From Chaetorhynchus papuensis (lineage: Eukaryota; Chordata; Aves; Passeriformes; Rhipiduridae), in contig VWYX01000218.1 of assembly GCA_013396525.1 (NCBI GenBank), positions 382,576 through 446,575 of the forward strand: 64,000 bases of DNA, in the 5' to 3' direction. Both the position numbers and the translations under genes were made by a program. Of this stretch, positions 10,951-22,735 are shown piece by piece. Within the stretch, counting starts at the first letter, position 1, and the number at the start of each line of letters is the position of its first letter. A model generated the notes under the pieces. The model saw only the letters and a program-made list of their open reading frames with translations. It was not told the origin of the DNA and did no database searches.

Positions 10951-13900
10951 ATGTGTCAAATTTTCTGACTTTTTCTTTGACGTTTATTAATATGACTTAG
11001 ATACTGGTTAAGAAGCTCTTCAAACTTTGGAAAAATGTGCAGCTGTTCTAAAACATTAAAAAAATACCTGGATGATCTTCTACATTTACTGTATTTCACA
11101 TTAATGAAGAGGAGAACAACTATTAAAACTCTTAGAAAGATCTACCCTGTTAGGTTTAAATAAGTTTTATTAGTTGCTTCTTCGAATTGTAACACCATAG
11201 GTCACATTTATGGCATAGTGTCTAGGCAAGAGTATTTACTTTTGTCTATCTATTGGCAAAACAACACCTTGCTAAGATGTGAAAATACAGCATTTAGAAT
11301 TATGAGATACTCTAAGCCCAGTAGGTGAGGCCGATTCTCATTGCAAAATATTTTTATTTTAAACATGTTTAAAATGTGTGCTTTGTTGATGATTGGAATG
11401 TGTGTAGAAAAGCAGAATCGGCTGGAGGCAAACATCTGGTGCACTGCCAAAGGCCTGGTGCATACGAAGTAACAGAAGCAGTGGAACTCTGCACTGGGGA
11501 TTGTAACAAAGCAACCTTGGGCTTGGTTTCATTTGTTATTGTTTTCCTCCAAGGATTAGTTAGAGAGGTTCTCTAATAGTAGCTCTCACATTTTGTTCAA
11601 CTGTGTCAGAAGGGACATGCATAATCCACCTTTATTTTGAAACTATTGTTCTTTTATAGTTTTGCTTCATTTATATCTAAAAGTAATTCAATTCGCTTTT
11701 TAACTTTTTTTTCTGACACTGTGTCTAGTTTTTTATTGATTTCTTTATGTGTGTGTTCCAAAAAATCTCATTCGCTTATGAAGGTGTTCACCTGTGTGAG
11801 GGGGTATCACAAATTTATGGCCAATATTCACCTCTCTCAAAGTTAGGGTTAGTTGTACTGTATGGAAAGGGATGTTAACTTGTTTCTGTTATCAGCAAAA
11901 TCAGCTGTACTTTGTTTAAGGGCTGTTTTCAAATGCACGTAACCTTAGGCATGTGATTCTATTTCAATACAATGGAACCAAGATCTCCCTGGAGCTGATG
12001 GTTTTGTGGACTTTTTTAATGGAACCATAACATTTGCCAAGGTAACAGAAGCCTCTGTAGTCCACTAGTAATGTGTTTTTCAAAAGAAATCATAACTTTA
12101 AAGTTAAGTTTCACTTAGATTATTCCTAAATTACTTAATATAAAGTCACACGGTAGAGAAAGAAAGAAATGTCATTTAAGATTATAAGAAGCTTCAAGGC
12201 ACAAATGCCTGCTGTTCACCACTGACCGTGGGAATAGTCCAAAACTGCCAGCAGGCATGCCAGCCCTCTGTGCAAAGCTGGAATCAACAGCTACCAACAC
12301 CAGCTAAGATTTTGTAAGAGATTATTTTTTTGCAATTGTGTAGTGAAGCAGCAGGAAATAATGTTAAGATAGAAGAATTGAAAGGTACTCTGCAGTATTT
12401 ATCAGACTGCAGTATTTATGCTACACTTCCACGAAAGAGGCAGTTAAAATGCAGAAGAATAATCATTAAGGAAATAATGCTTGAGGCAATTGGTATCTAG
12501 AAGGGTTTCTCCTACATATAAAACAGACCTCATTTGTTAGGCAGAAGTAGTTTGCTACCTCACTTCACTGTCACTGGACCTGGGCTCTGCAGAGGACAAG
12601 TCCTTGGCAAAGCCACACCAGAAGGCTTCTCATAAGCACAAACCCTGTGTGACAGGCTAATGCAGCTTTGTCCCAGGCCATCATTCACCTGTACTTCTCA
12701 GGTCATGTTTTTGTGGTTTCTGTAGACCAGCCCTATACTTCAAAAATTAAATACCTGCCCTAGAAGGACATTGTAACACAATGAGAACAGAGGGAGACTG
12801 TAGGATCTGGGGGAATATTCCAGTAAAACAGCTACTGAGGGGCTGACACAGTCACCGTAAAGGGGAAAACAAGGGATGAGGCACCCTTAGTATTTTTCCC
12901 AATGCCCCAGAGTCTCCATAGGTGCACTTGTTCAGGTGGAAGCAGTAGCTGCAGGGGGAAACAGTTTATCTCATCTGCTGCAAAGTTTGTATTGGTTTGT
13001 GACAGTAGTTTCTACCTGGGCAGATTGACTTCCACGCCATCCTCTTTTTTCATGGAAAGAGAAGCAGAGCAGGAAGATACAGGATGAAAGGTGTGGGCTG
13101 TGCATAGCAGAACAGGGGCTACAGGGAGAGAGAAACCCCAAGCAGTGCCTGGAACCTCTCACATGACTCTCTTTTCGTTCTGCACTAAAGAGAGACGTGG
13201 CCAAATCCATGTCACCCCTCATAAGGCAAAAAAACTTCAGTACCTTGAGAGAGGAGAAGCCCCTTAGAAGTGCAGTAGAAATACTCAACTACCGCCATAC
13301 CAAACTCCTGCCTAAATTCCAAACAGTAAAATGCATTTTATTTTTAAAACTATATTCAAATATCAACACAATAGGCTTCCATGGTTGGAGGGATGGTTTT
13401 TTTCTCTGTAATGCTGATAGACTATGGGAGACTTGAAGATGGAAGGGAATAAGGAATACCAGTATTTTACTACTTAGAATTCAGCTATTTGAACACCAAA
13501 ATAAAGTACATTTTACTTTCAAGGAGTTTTGACAGCAAGCATTATTTTTTAAACAGGTTAGTATAATTCAGGAAGAAAAGAGCCTTTACTTAAGATTTAA
13601 TTATTTTTTCAGCTCAATCATACATTATTTTTCTTTGGATTCCTTTTCTTATAGTTCATTCCAAAATCTGCTTTATGAAGAATCATTTGTGATGTGTGAG
13701 AAATGGTTCTGTTTACTCACTAGGCAGAAATATCTAGGTGATTAAATGTGCACTTTACATTTAAGGAGTGAGGTATTGCTTCAAATTTGTGCATAATCCT
13801 TTACAGAACTGTAGACTGATAATGTAGATAAAGATAGACTATAATAAACTATACAAAACCTTATATTTTTTAACAGTAGAGAAAGATAAAAAGTCTTCCT

Positions 13901-16530
13901 TAACCATAAAAAAATGTATTATTTTCAGCAATAATTTTATAATAGAAGGAAATAAATTTATTTATACCATTCCCAGCCCAAGCTGACATGATTGGTTGCA
14001 AAAGATACACTTTTTGTGCAACTTCTGCTCTCATTTGAGTTATCATGGGAATTAATCTAATCCAAAAGAATATAATTTGGCTTTAAAATGTGAAATTGCT
14101 GAATGAGCTAGTAACACATACAGTACCCCTGTGAGGTAGTAAAATAACTTTATCCACATCTTACTGCACAGTCATATGGATAGATGAGCACTATATCAGA
14201 TTTCACAGCTTTTTCCTTTTTGGGACAACTAAGAAAAATCTAAATCTCAAACCAGACTACTTGTTAGTAATAAAATGGGTGTTCTGTTTTGGAGTGGTTA
14301 CAGAAAAGGTGTCTTCAGGCAACAATCACCTCCAGTAATTACTGAAGTACTATCAGTTTGGAAGGCTTGTGGAAGCAGGTTATATTGCTAGAAGCAGTGG
14401 ATTAATGCCAGGAAAAGTTTTGGCTCATCCTGTCTTCTTGACATACTCGAATATTACTGCACTTCTTCACTTTCATCTTTGTGAAATATGCAAGAAACAT
14501 TTCTTATGTTTGTATTTTAATGTATGACAGAGTGATATTAACAGATGAAATGGACTAAAGTAGCTACTGGTTTTCCATGAATGTGGAATTGTGAGATGTA
14601 TAAAAAGAAATTGTGCCATAAGCTTTTTGACATAAAGATTTAACATACTATACAGTATTTCGTGTGTTAGTGATCCTGGATTTTTAAAGGCTACAGCAAG
14701 AAAAACAGAAAAAAAGTGATATGATAGTGTATTAATAACTTGTCTGTGAGTTTTCAAAATATTCTCCTGTGGGTTCTCTCTGACAGCAGTTTCATCTCAA
14801 AGTACTTCCTTTTTTGGTAAAAATCTATAAATGTGTTGTGCATGGATTTGATTAGATTCTTTTTCATTGTATTACAGTATCATATTGCACTTGAACTGAC
14901 ATTCTCTGCAGTAAGAAGTGTTAAAAACGTGAAATTTATGGTGTCACCCTCGTCATTGTAGATATTTTGTTCAAAGAAAAATAAACTTATCTTTTTTCAG
15001 AAACTGTGAAATTATTTTTATGATATTTACGGTAATGAATTTAAAGTCAAAAAAGGGACTGTCAGCACCATTGGAAAGAAGGATGAAACCCTCAAGGGTA
15101 GTTACTGTGTACTACCATTAAGTATTTCAGGAGTGAAAGCAAGAGAAGGAATAGAGTGTCTTTGATTTTTATATGGGTTCTAGCTCTGAAAAAAACCCTT
15201 GTTCTGAAAACTCAGGGAAAGTTATCTTGATAAATGCCTACTGAAATAAGTACAGCCACTCCAAAATAGTCCTGCTGATCTTATTATCAAAAAGGCAAAA
15301 ATTTCACTTGCAGCAAAATAGCCTTATGAAAATTCTATAGATGTCTGAGCACCTCCTTTGTACTCCTTGATAGAAAAGGCTTGAAGGTGGCAGATGAGAA
15401 GTCATTTGGGAACAGTCTGAGTTCTTCTAATCTGATTACAGCAGTGTTAATGCTCTTACAAAGAGCACAGAGAATGGACATCTCAGTACCAGCCACATCT
15501 CCAGGGGACAGCACAGCGCTTTGTCACTCCCTGCCCACATGTGACAAAAGGCAAAATCAGTTCACTCCTCCCACTTTGCTTATTGTGTAGATGGGACACA
15601 AAACAACTTTGACACACTCACAAACGAAGTATTTCCATTATCAGTCACAAGTAATTCAGTTCAGCAAACCTGTAGCTTGGAGCTTTACAGAATGGAAATT
15701 TCTCAAAGGAACAGTCAAATGAAACAAGAGCACCAGAGAAGCCTTGGCAGAAACCTTGAGTGAACCTGCACAGAGCCTGCAGAACTCTCAGATCTCTGCT
15801 ATTTGTGACAGCTGTTCCTCCAGAAGATCTGTACCCTCTTGTCTTCCCTAAGGCAAAGCATGGGTGGCACCTCTGCCCTTGGTCAGATATATTCACAAGC
15901 AACAATGTCACGAAACTACTGCGGCAGCAAATGTTTTCATGAGGAGGTACACAGTTCCCAGAGCACGACACCTGCAAATGCACCGTACCAGGTGTGCAAC
16001 AAGCAATTAGAAAAGAAAGTAACAGCCAGGGGATGTGACCCAAGGATCACAGGAAAAAGAAGTAACGGATCTTAAAGAGACCAATATGGGATTTATGGCA
16101 TAAAGTACATGACCCTTTCAACACAAAAGTTCTGGAAAAACAGGTATCAAGTATCGTCTTTTTCATGATTGCATATAATAATAATTTTAACCTAATAATT
16201 TTAAAAATACCTAGTTATTTTTAAAATTTTTTAAATATTTAATTTCACATAGCCCATACAGTGGATTTTATTTTGTACTATCTATACACTATCAGGATCT
16301 GAGAACAATTTTTTTTTTTTTCCTGAATAAGACACAAGCTTGTGAATTTAAAACCCAGGACAACAACCCTCAAAAGTCACAGACCTAGAATTACAGAGCA
16401 ATTTTCATTTTGGAATTGAATCATACTTTCTCAAAAATTTAATAATACTTCCAAACATTTAATAAACAAGTATGTATTTTATATATAATATTTTCTCATT
16501 AACAAAAATGAAATATTTAAACATTTACTT
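10951..16530. other. Downstream flank of GLRA3, no gene seen
   Basis: AT-rich sequence with several AATAAA hexamers (13500, 13843, 13951, 14269, 14980) that could mark distal GLRA3 3' ends. GC-richer patches at about 12540-12700, 12890-13290 and 15470-16050 hold open frames up to 132 codons, but none resembles a known protein. The 132-codon frame on the - strand begins at a TTG rather than an ATG. Confidence 0.6.
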
Positions 16531-17163
16531 CACAGAGTTACAAAGTCACAGAGTGGCTGAGGTTGGAAGGGGACTCTGAAAGCCCTCTTGTGCAATCCCT
16601 CTGCTTAAGAAGGGCCACTTACAGCCAGCTGCCCAGGGCCATGTTCAGACAGCTTTGGAATATCTCCAAGGATAAAGACTCCACAGCCTCTGCAAGCAAC
16701 CTGTGCCAGTGCTCAGTCCCCCTCAGAATAAAAGTGTTTCCTGATATTCAGAGGGAGCATCCTGTGTTTTGTTTTGTGCCCATTGCTTCCAATCTTGCCA
16801 CTGAGCACTGCTTAAAAGAGCCTGACTCCATCTTCTTTACCTAATTCACACAAATTTTTACACAAGTTGATGAAATCCCCCAAAACTGGACACAGTAGTC
16901 CAGGTGTGGCTCTACCAGCGCAGAGTGGAAGGGAGCGATCATCTCCCTCAACCCGCTGGCAGCACTGCTAACGCAGCCAAGCCTAGCACTGGCCATCCTT
17001 GCCACAAGGGCACGTTTCTGGCTCGGGTTCAGCCTGGGACCCACAGGACCCCAGGTCCTGCTCTGAACACCCCCTTTCCAGCTGCTCATCCCGCAGCATA
17101 CACTGCTACGTAGGGGTTGTTGTTCCCCAGGTGCAGGGCTTTGCACTTTCCCTCACGAGGCTG
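16531..17163 (-). mobile_element. CR1 LINE fragment (3' end and RT tail), - strand
   Basis: Read on the - strand this is a CR1 retroposon. The + strand begins with the inverted CR1 3' end (ACAGAGTGGCTGAGGTTGG). It then passes through the 3' untranslated section (TTTCCTGATATTCAGAGGGA, TTGTGCCCATTGCTTCC) and reaches the end of the reverse transcriptase ORF. The - strand translation contains ALVEPHLDYCVQFWG, close to the CR1 RT tail motif ALVRPHLEYCVQFWAP, preceded by SGLREMIAPF. A segment usually found between the 3' UTR and the RT tail seems deleted around 16840-16870. The element is 5'-truncated, as most CR1 copies are, and not intact. Confidence 0.9.
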
Positions 17164-17419
17164 AAAATACTTTTCTTGTAATATTAGTCCCTACTTGAGT
17201 AATCTGCATTTAAAACCTCTACTGAGGTATTGAGTTCAGCCTCTAAGCCACTTATGTTTTATTTCCTCTCTTGGCAAGCCAAATAACACACTGACCTGCC
17301 TTGAAAACTTCTCAGTGTTACTTTGGATGTGTTTAGTTATTCTCACTAGGCATGTTCAGTAGGTACAGAAGGCATTATGCAGATGTTTTTAAAAGCACAT
17401 GGTACAGCTGGTTTTCCAC

Positions 17420-17622
17420 CTGAATATGAGGAAGAACTTTACTTTGTGGGTGAGTGTGCACAGTAACAGATTTTCCAGACAGGTTGTGGAGTCTCCCTCA
17501 TGGAGATATTAAAGAACTGTCTGGCCACAATCCTGTGCTCTAGGGTGACCCTGTTTAAGCAGAGAGATTGGACCAGATGAGCCGCTGTGGTCCCCTCCAA
17601 CCTGACCCATTCTGTGATTCTG
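17420..17622 (+). mobile_element. CR1 LINE 3' fragment, + strand
   Basis: A typical CR1 3' end: AATATGAGGAAGAACTT, TTGTGGAGTCTCCCTCATGG, GATTGGACCAGATGAGC and the terminal TTCTGTGATTCTGTATGA. It retains only about 200 bases of the 3' end and has no coding capacity. It lies head-to-head with the - strand copy about 250 bases upstream. Confidence 0.9.
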
Positions 17623-18244
17623 TATGAAGTAGGAGTAAACCTCATTAAGAGATCAGAATAAATCCACACGTTGCTCTAATTAGGATTAACATATTTAAAG
17701 TAGGAGCATTTTTACAAACTGCAATTATGCTTCATTGCATTATATATTAACCAGGTGTCCCTCCCCACCCATTTCTTCTTTTACTGTGGTAAAAGCATAG
17801 TCGTTCCTCAAGGCAGTATAAATTACACCACGAGATGGCGCACTCTCATACGGAGTGAGGCGTGTGTTGGGAATAGGTGTTTTGTTCAAGGACAAAAGTC
17901 TTAGCAAAATGCATTCTTCCTGAAGACATCCCAAGCACTAGCAGTCATTATTAAGAAGGAAATTTATAAAATATAGTTACTATTCATGCTGCAAATCATA
18001 ATTCGTTTTGAGAGTGATGGAAACATTTTGAGATGATGCTCTCTTAGAAACAAAATTAAATACTGAAGGTCTTTGGAGCAGATTCCTCATGGTAAGGATA
18101 CCTTCAGAGTACAGGTACAGCTACAGGAATCACTTATTAGATGAGTCACTTATTAGATATGCACAACAGCCATTCCACTTATTAACCACATGTGTGTTGT
18201 CATGATGTCACAAACACAAAGAAGGAAGTATAAGAAACTTTCAG

Positions 18245-18600
18245 GGTGACTTAATTGAGGCTTTCCAGTACCTGAAGGGAACCTTCAAAAAGGATAGAGA
18301 CTTTTTACAAGGGCGTGTGAACTTTCTGCATAGGACAAGGGGGAGTGGCTACAAACTGAAAGAAATTAGGTCTTAATGAGATATTAGGAAGAAATTCTTC
18401 CCTGTGAGGGTGGTGAGGCACTGGAACAGGGTTCCCAAAGAAGCTGTGGATGTCCCACCCATGGAAGTGTTCAAGAGCAAGCTGGATGGAGCTCTGGGCA
18501 ACCTGTTCTAGTGGAAATTCTTCCTGCCCATGGTAGGGGTTGGAAAGAGATGATCTTTAAAGTCCCTTCCAACCCAAACCATTCTCTGATTCTATGATAT
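18245..18600 (+). mobile_element. CR1 LINE 3' fragment, + strand
   Basis: A longer CR1 3' fragment. Diagnostic pieces are TTCCAGTACCTGAAGGGA, TTTTTACAAGGGCGTGTG, ATTAGGAAGAAATTCTTCCC, GGTGAGGCACTGGAACAGGG, CTGTGGATGTCCCACCCATG and the terminal TCTCTGATTCTATGATA. It is fairly well preserved, suggesting a more recent insertion than the copies at 36 and 47 kb. It has no complete reading frame. Confidence 0.92.
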
Positions 18601-21600
18601 ACAGGTTTTACTGAGGAATAAGTAACTTCATATTATCTCATTTCTAAGCTGAGGTGGGCCCATACACTTCAGCAATATAAACAGTGTAAATCTGTAACTC
18701 AGTCTGTCTTGTGATAGCTTGTTGTATCACCATCCTCTTGCTTTCCTGGCAGACTTCACCCCTTTACACATTCACTGAACAAATGTGGGAACAGAAGTAA
18801 GAGCACCCTGAACTTAGATCTGAAATGATACTGCGATTATTGTTATAGATAGATACTACAGAATAGCTGCAGACTAGAATAGTTACTACATTGTACCACT
18901 GACATCCATCTACTGTTTGTCCTTCATTTCTCAAGAGAGTACAACATACAGTTTCTTTCACGATTTAGAAGCTAATTGAATAGGACCATGGTGAAAGTTA
19001 TTAATTTTGAATTTAGTACTAGTTAATAAAATATCTCTCCAAAGTTAAAGAATTGTATGTTTAAGGTTCACAGAAGTATGTACAACTTAAAAACAAATGA
19101 GTATTGTGGTTGTTAAACTCTTTTCCCCATAGGCTTTGCAGGCCCTCCTCAGTGATAATGCAACTGAATTACTTTACACTTAGTATTTAACCACATTGAC
19201 AATAAAATATTCAGTAAAAATAAGTCAGGAAGAGCATATCTCACTTCAACAGAAACTTTTGAATTGTATATGACTGTGGTCAGACATAATACAGAAACAA
19301 TTTTATACCAACAGACAGTTTTGAGAAAATAAATTTAAAAGCACTTTCAAAAGTAATCTGCCCCCTCTCCAGTAGCCTCAGATTTAATTAAAGTTTATAA
19401 GTACCAAAAAACCCTTGAATTTTCTTATTGCAAATAGATGAGACTAAGTAAATTTTTGAAGGGTTCTGAAGCAGTATCAAAGCAGCTTCTAGATGAGGAA
19501 ACAGGGAAAAGGTGCTACTGGTTGTGGCAGTAGTTCAGTGTCCAGGCAAAGTCTTGATGACACAAGAAGGCCCCTTTCTGAGAGCTCCTTACGTACTGAT
19601 TTCACTCCAGAGTTAATTCCTTCATTTCTTAAGGACACCTCCAGAGTGCTGCTTTCATTTGAAAGGCAGTACATTCCAACACCACCCTAGGACACAGGGC
19701 AAGTGAATTAAACTGGTTTGTTATCCCTGCTCCCCTTCTAATTATTTCTCCCTTGTGTCTGGCATCAACATTTCACACAGCTGCTCCACTGGTAGAACAG
19801 TTACATTGCCTTTCAGATTATCAAACCTCTAATACTTCATTCTTACCTATAGTACTCATGCCTGTGCTCCCACTCTGGCACCCCCTGAAAGGGAAATTAT
19901 GGACACAAATTAACATGAAAACCCCAAGCATTCTCTTGGCATAAGAGTTACTGGAAAATTCAGGTGCTTAGATCCCTTCCTCACCTCTTTTCTTCCTTTA
20001 CTACCTAATCCTGGAAAAAGCTCAAGCTCGGTTTTCAGCATTAGTAGGTCCAAATTATCTTAAGTCTTCTATAAGTATCTTTTTCACTACACATTTTAAA
20101 AGTATCAAACCTATGTCTAAGTGATATCATAATTTATAATTGTTTTTAATTCCTTCCTTGTTTTCACCTGAGGGGTACCATTCTTTTGGGATGTCCAAAG
20201 GGACCACAGGACAGTTACTGTAAGCACACATAAAATCCTATACACTCCCTTTTCCTGTCAACCCTCATAATCTCTCCTGAACCTGTACTAGCTCTCATGC
20301 AACCATACCCCATTCTCCAACACTTATGAGATGTTTACAGGGTAAATTCAGGGCACAGCCAGCATTAGCTCGTCTGTGAATTTTGTAAGGTTACTTAACC
20401 TTTATTTAAATTAAAACAAAATATTTTACTTGTAACCACAAGAGCAAAATAATCTGCATGCCTTTTGGGGCTTGTGCAAAACCATCCAAAATAAAATATT
20501 TTCTTTCACAATATCTAACTAGGCTATCAGACCACTCTGAGCTGTCTACCTGAGAGAAAAACCTTGCAATATCACCTCTGTGGGAATGTTAAAAACTAAG
20601 TGTGCCCATCCATCTTGCCTGATGTAAGCCTCCATTGAAAGATGTAATTCAAATTATATAGTCAATAGTTTAAATCGGTGAGGGACTGAGTTCATTCTGT
20701 GGTTGTGGTTTTCTGACCTTAATATCCTTGACAGAGTTTTAGTGGCTGTAGTTTCTGTGAATCTATTTTGAACTAGAATTTGCTGTCAAGCCTGTTTGGG
20801 TAGTTACCAGTAGCCCTGTTTTGTGGGTGTGAAGTCAATGGAAAAATGTCTGAGAAATTGGATCAGGATGGCCTACCTGCTTACAAAAGACAGTGGTTAT
20901 ATATCTCATTGTAACTGGAATTTTAATTATTGTTTTTTCAGAGGAAATTGAATCATCATCTTTGACATAATCTTTCTGAAAAACTTCGACTTGCTTCTGA
21001 CCTTAAACAGATGTTCTAAACTCAGCAGTTAAGCAAACTCTGAGTCCTTTCCAGTGTTTAATTGTTATGTGCCTGCAAGTTAATGAGCTATTTATTCTCT
21101 TCATAAAAATAAAGTGCAGCAGAATCCAAATTGAACTCAAACATCTGAACCAAACTTGAACCTCTGTAAAATATGCTTGCCATCCTGCCTCTCTTAATTC
21201 TACTGCCATCAAATCTAGCTCTGCCTTAAGCAAAAATATTTCTACAGACCTCAAGAGTGGCTGGTTTCAATTATATTATAATATTTTAAATAGTAAAATA
21301 AACATGGAAAATATTGTCAGAGGTGGTAACAGAGTAATCATGCAACATCCAGAAACACTACAAAAAAAAATTCTTTTTGTTATACAACTTTTTGACACTT
21401 CTTTTATCCTTCTGTTTGTTGCTTTTTTTTTTTTTTAATCTAGTAATAAAAACCTATGGAAACAAACTAAATATTTTTGTTTTTGCTGTTTATATCTAGA
21501 CAGTAAATAGTCAGCAGAGGCCAGAACAAGGAAAGAAATGCTTATATCACCTAGCTCTAGACAATATATTTGAGTTGAGGTTTAGAAAAAGATCACTTTT

Positions 21601-22227
21601 TGCTTTTCATTTCAAGTTTTAGAGAATATCCATAACCATCCCAAATGGTTCATACTTTTGTTACTTTCCCACTTGAAATCCCGAAGTGAAATTTTCTCTA
21701 TCAACATTTTAAATCCATCAAACAATAACAGCTCTTGTCTTTCCCTGGACAGTAATCTTATTAAAATAAACAAAATCCTTTGTGGAAGGAAGTGGACTTC
21801 TTCAGAATCTGCATACACCCTCCAACCAGACACACCATTGAACAGGGATATCTTTGCTCTAAGTCCAAACATATAAACTGCCTCCTTGGAGCTTCTGTGC
21901 TGATAAGAACTTACCTTTCATCTGACCTTTGAGCACAGGTGAATAAACAGATTTTTCCTGTGTTTCACCTGCAGAGGAATCACCCTTGGATGTTGAAGAG
22001 AGTAAATATTACCTACAAAATACATTTGCCTAAATAATTTGGTTTCCTATAACTATGAAAAACAAAATTTAAAAAAAATTTCACAATGATAGTTGTTTAT
22101 TTTTAATCAAATTAGAATTCACCTTTATGTAAAACCAACAATTTTATTGGAAACATAAGTGATAAATAAAATAAATAAAATACATTTAGTAAAATAAAAA
22201 ATTATAACATTATTATTTTCAGATTTT
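18601..22227. other. Intergenic, no gene seen
   Basis: Unique-looking AT-rich sequence with short open frames only (under 90 codons) and none recognisable. The small duplication TCACTTATTAGAT at 18130-18142 and 18146-18158 lies just upstream, between the CR1 copies. Confidence 0.6.
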
Positions 22228-22735
22228 TTGTAGTGGGCTGACCCTGTCTGAATGCCAGATGCCCACCAAAGCCACTCCGGCTCTCTTCTCCTCAGCTGGA
22301 CAGGGGAGAGAAAAAGGAAAGGTTCATGGTTCAAGATAAGGACAGGGAGAGATCACTCAGCAGTTACTGTAACAGGCAAACCTCAGGCAAACTTGGAGAA
22401 ATAAACTGAACTTATTACCCAAATCAAAGTAGGATAGTGAGAAACAAACCCGAATCTTGAAAACACCTCCCCACTACTCCTCCCTTCTTCTCAGGCTCAA
22501 AGTCACTCTGATTTTCTCTACCTCCCCCGCCTCAGTGGCACAGGAGGATTGGGAATGGGGGATGCCATCGGTTCATCACACCTTGTCTCTGCCACTCCTT
22601 CCTCCTCGGGAGGAAGGCTACTCAAACTCTTCATCTTCTCCCACGTGGGGCCCCTCCCATGGGAGACAGTTCTCCATCAACTTCTCCAACATGAGTCCAT
22701 CCCACGGGCTGTGGGATACACTTGAAATATTCTAT
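22228..22735. mobile_element. Avian dispersed repeat, probably an LTR fragment
   Basis: This block begins GTAGTGGGCTGACCCTGTC and continues with GCCAGATGCCCACCAAAGCC, CTCAGCTGGACAGGGGAGAG, AAGATAAGGACAGGGAGAGA, CATCACACCTTGTCTCTGCC and CCCACGTGGGGCCCCTCCCA. I recognise this order from a repeat common in bird genomes and believe it is LTR-derived, but I cannot name the family or fix the orientation. It contains an AATAAA within GGAGAAATAAACTGAAC near 22399. The copy stops abruptly after CCCACGGGCTGTGGGATAC, so it is truncated. The 108-codon frame at 22457-22783 falls inside it and is not a gene. Confidence 0.55.

Noticed and set aside
15645..16043. 132-codon - strand frame beginning with a hydrophobic, signal-peptide-like stretch
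   Set aside because: It starts with TTG, not ATG, and has no in-frame ATG near the hydrophobic part. No promoter or splice context was seen, and length and composition fit chance.
16841..17146. 101-codon - strand frame as a possible gene
   Set aside because: It is the tail of the CR1 reverse transcriptase frame (ALVEPHLDYCVQFWG) inside a truncated CR1.
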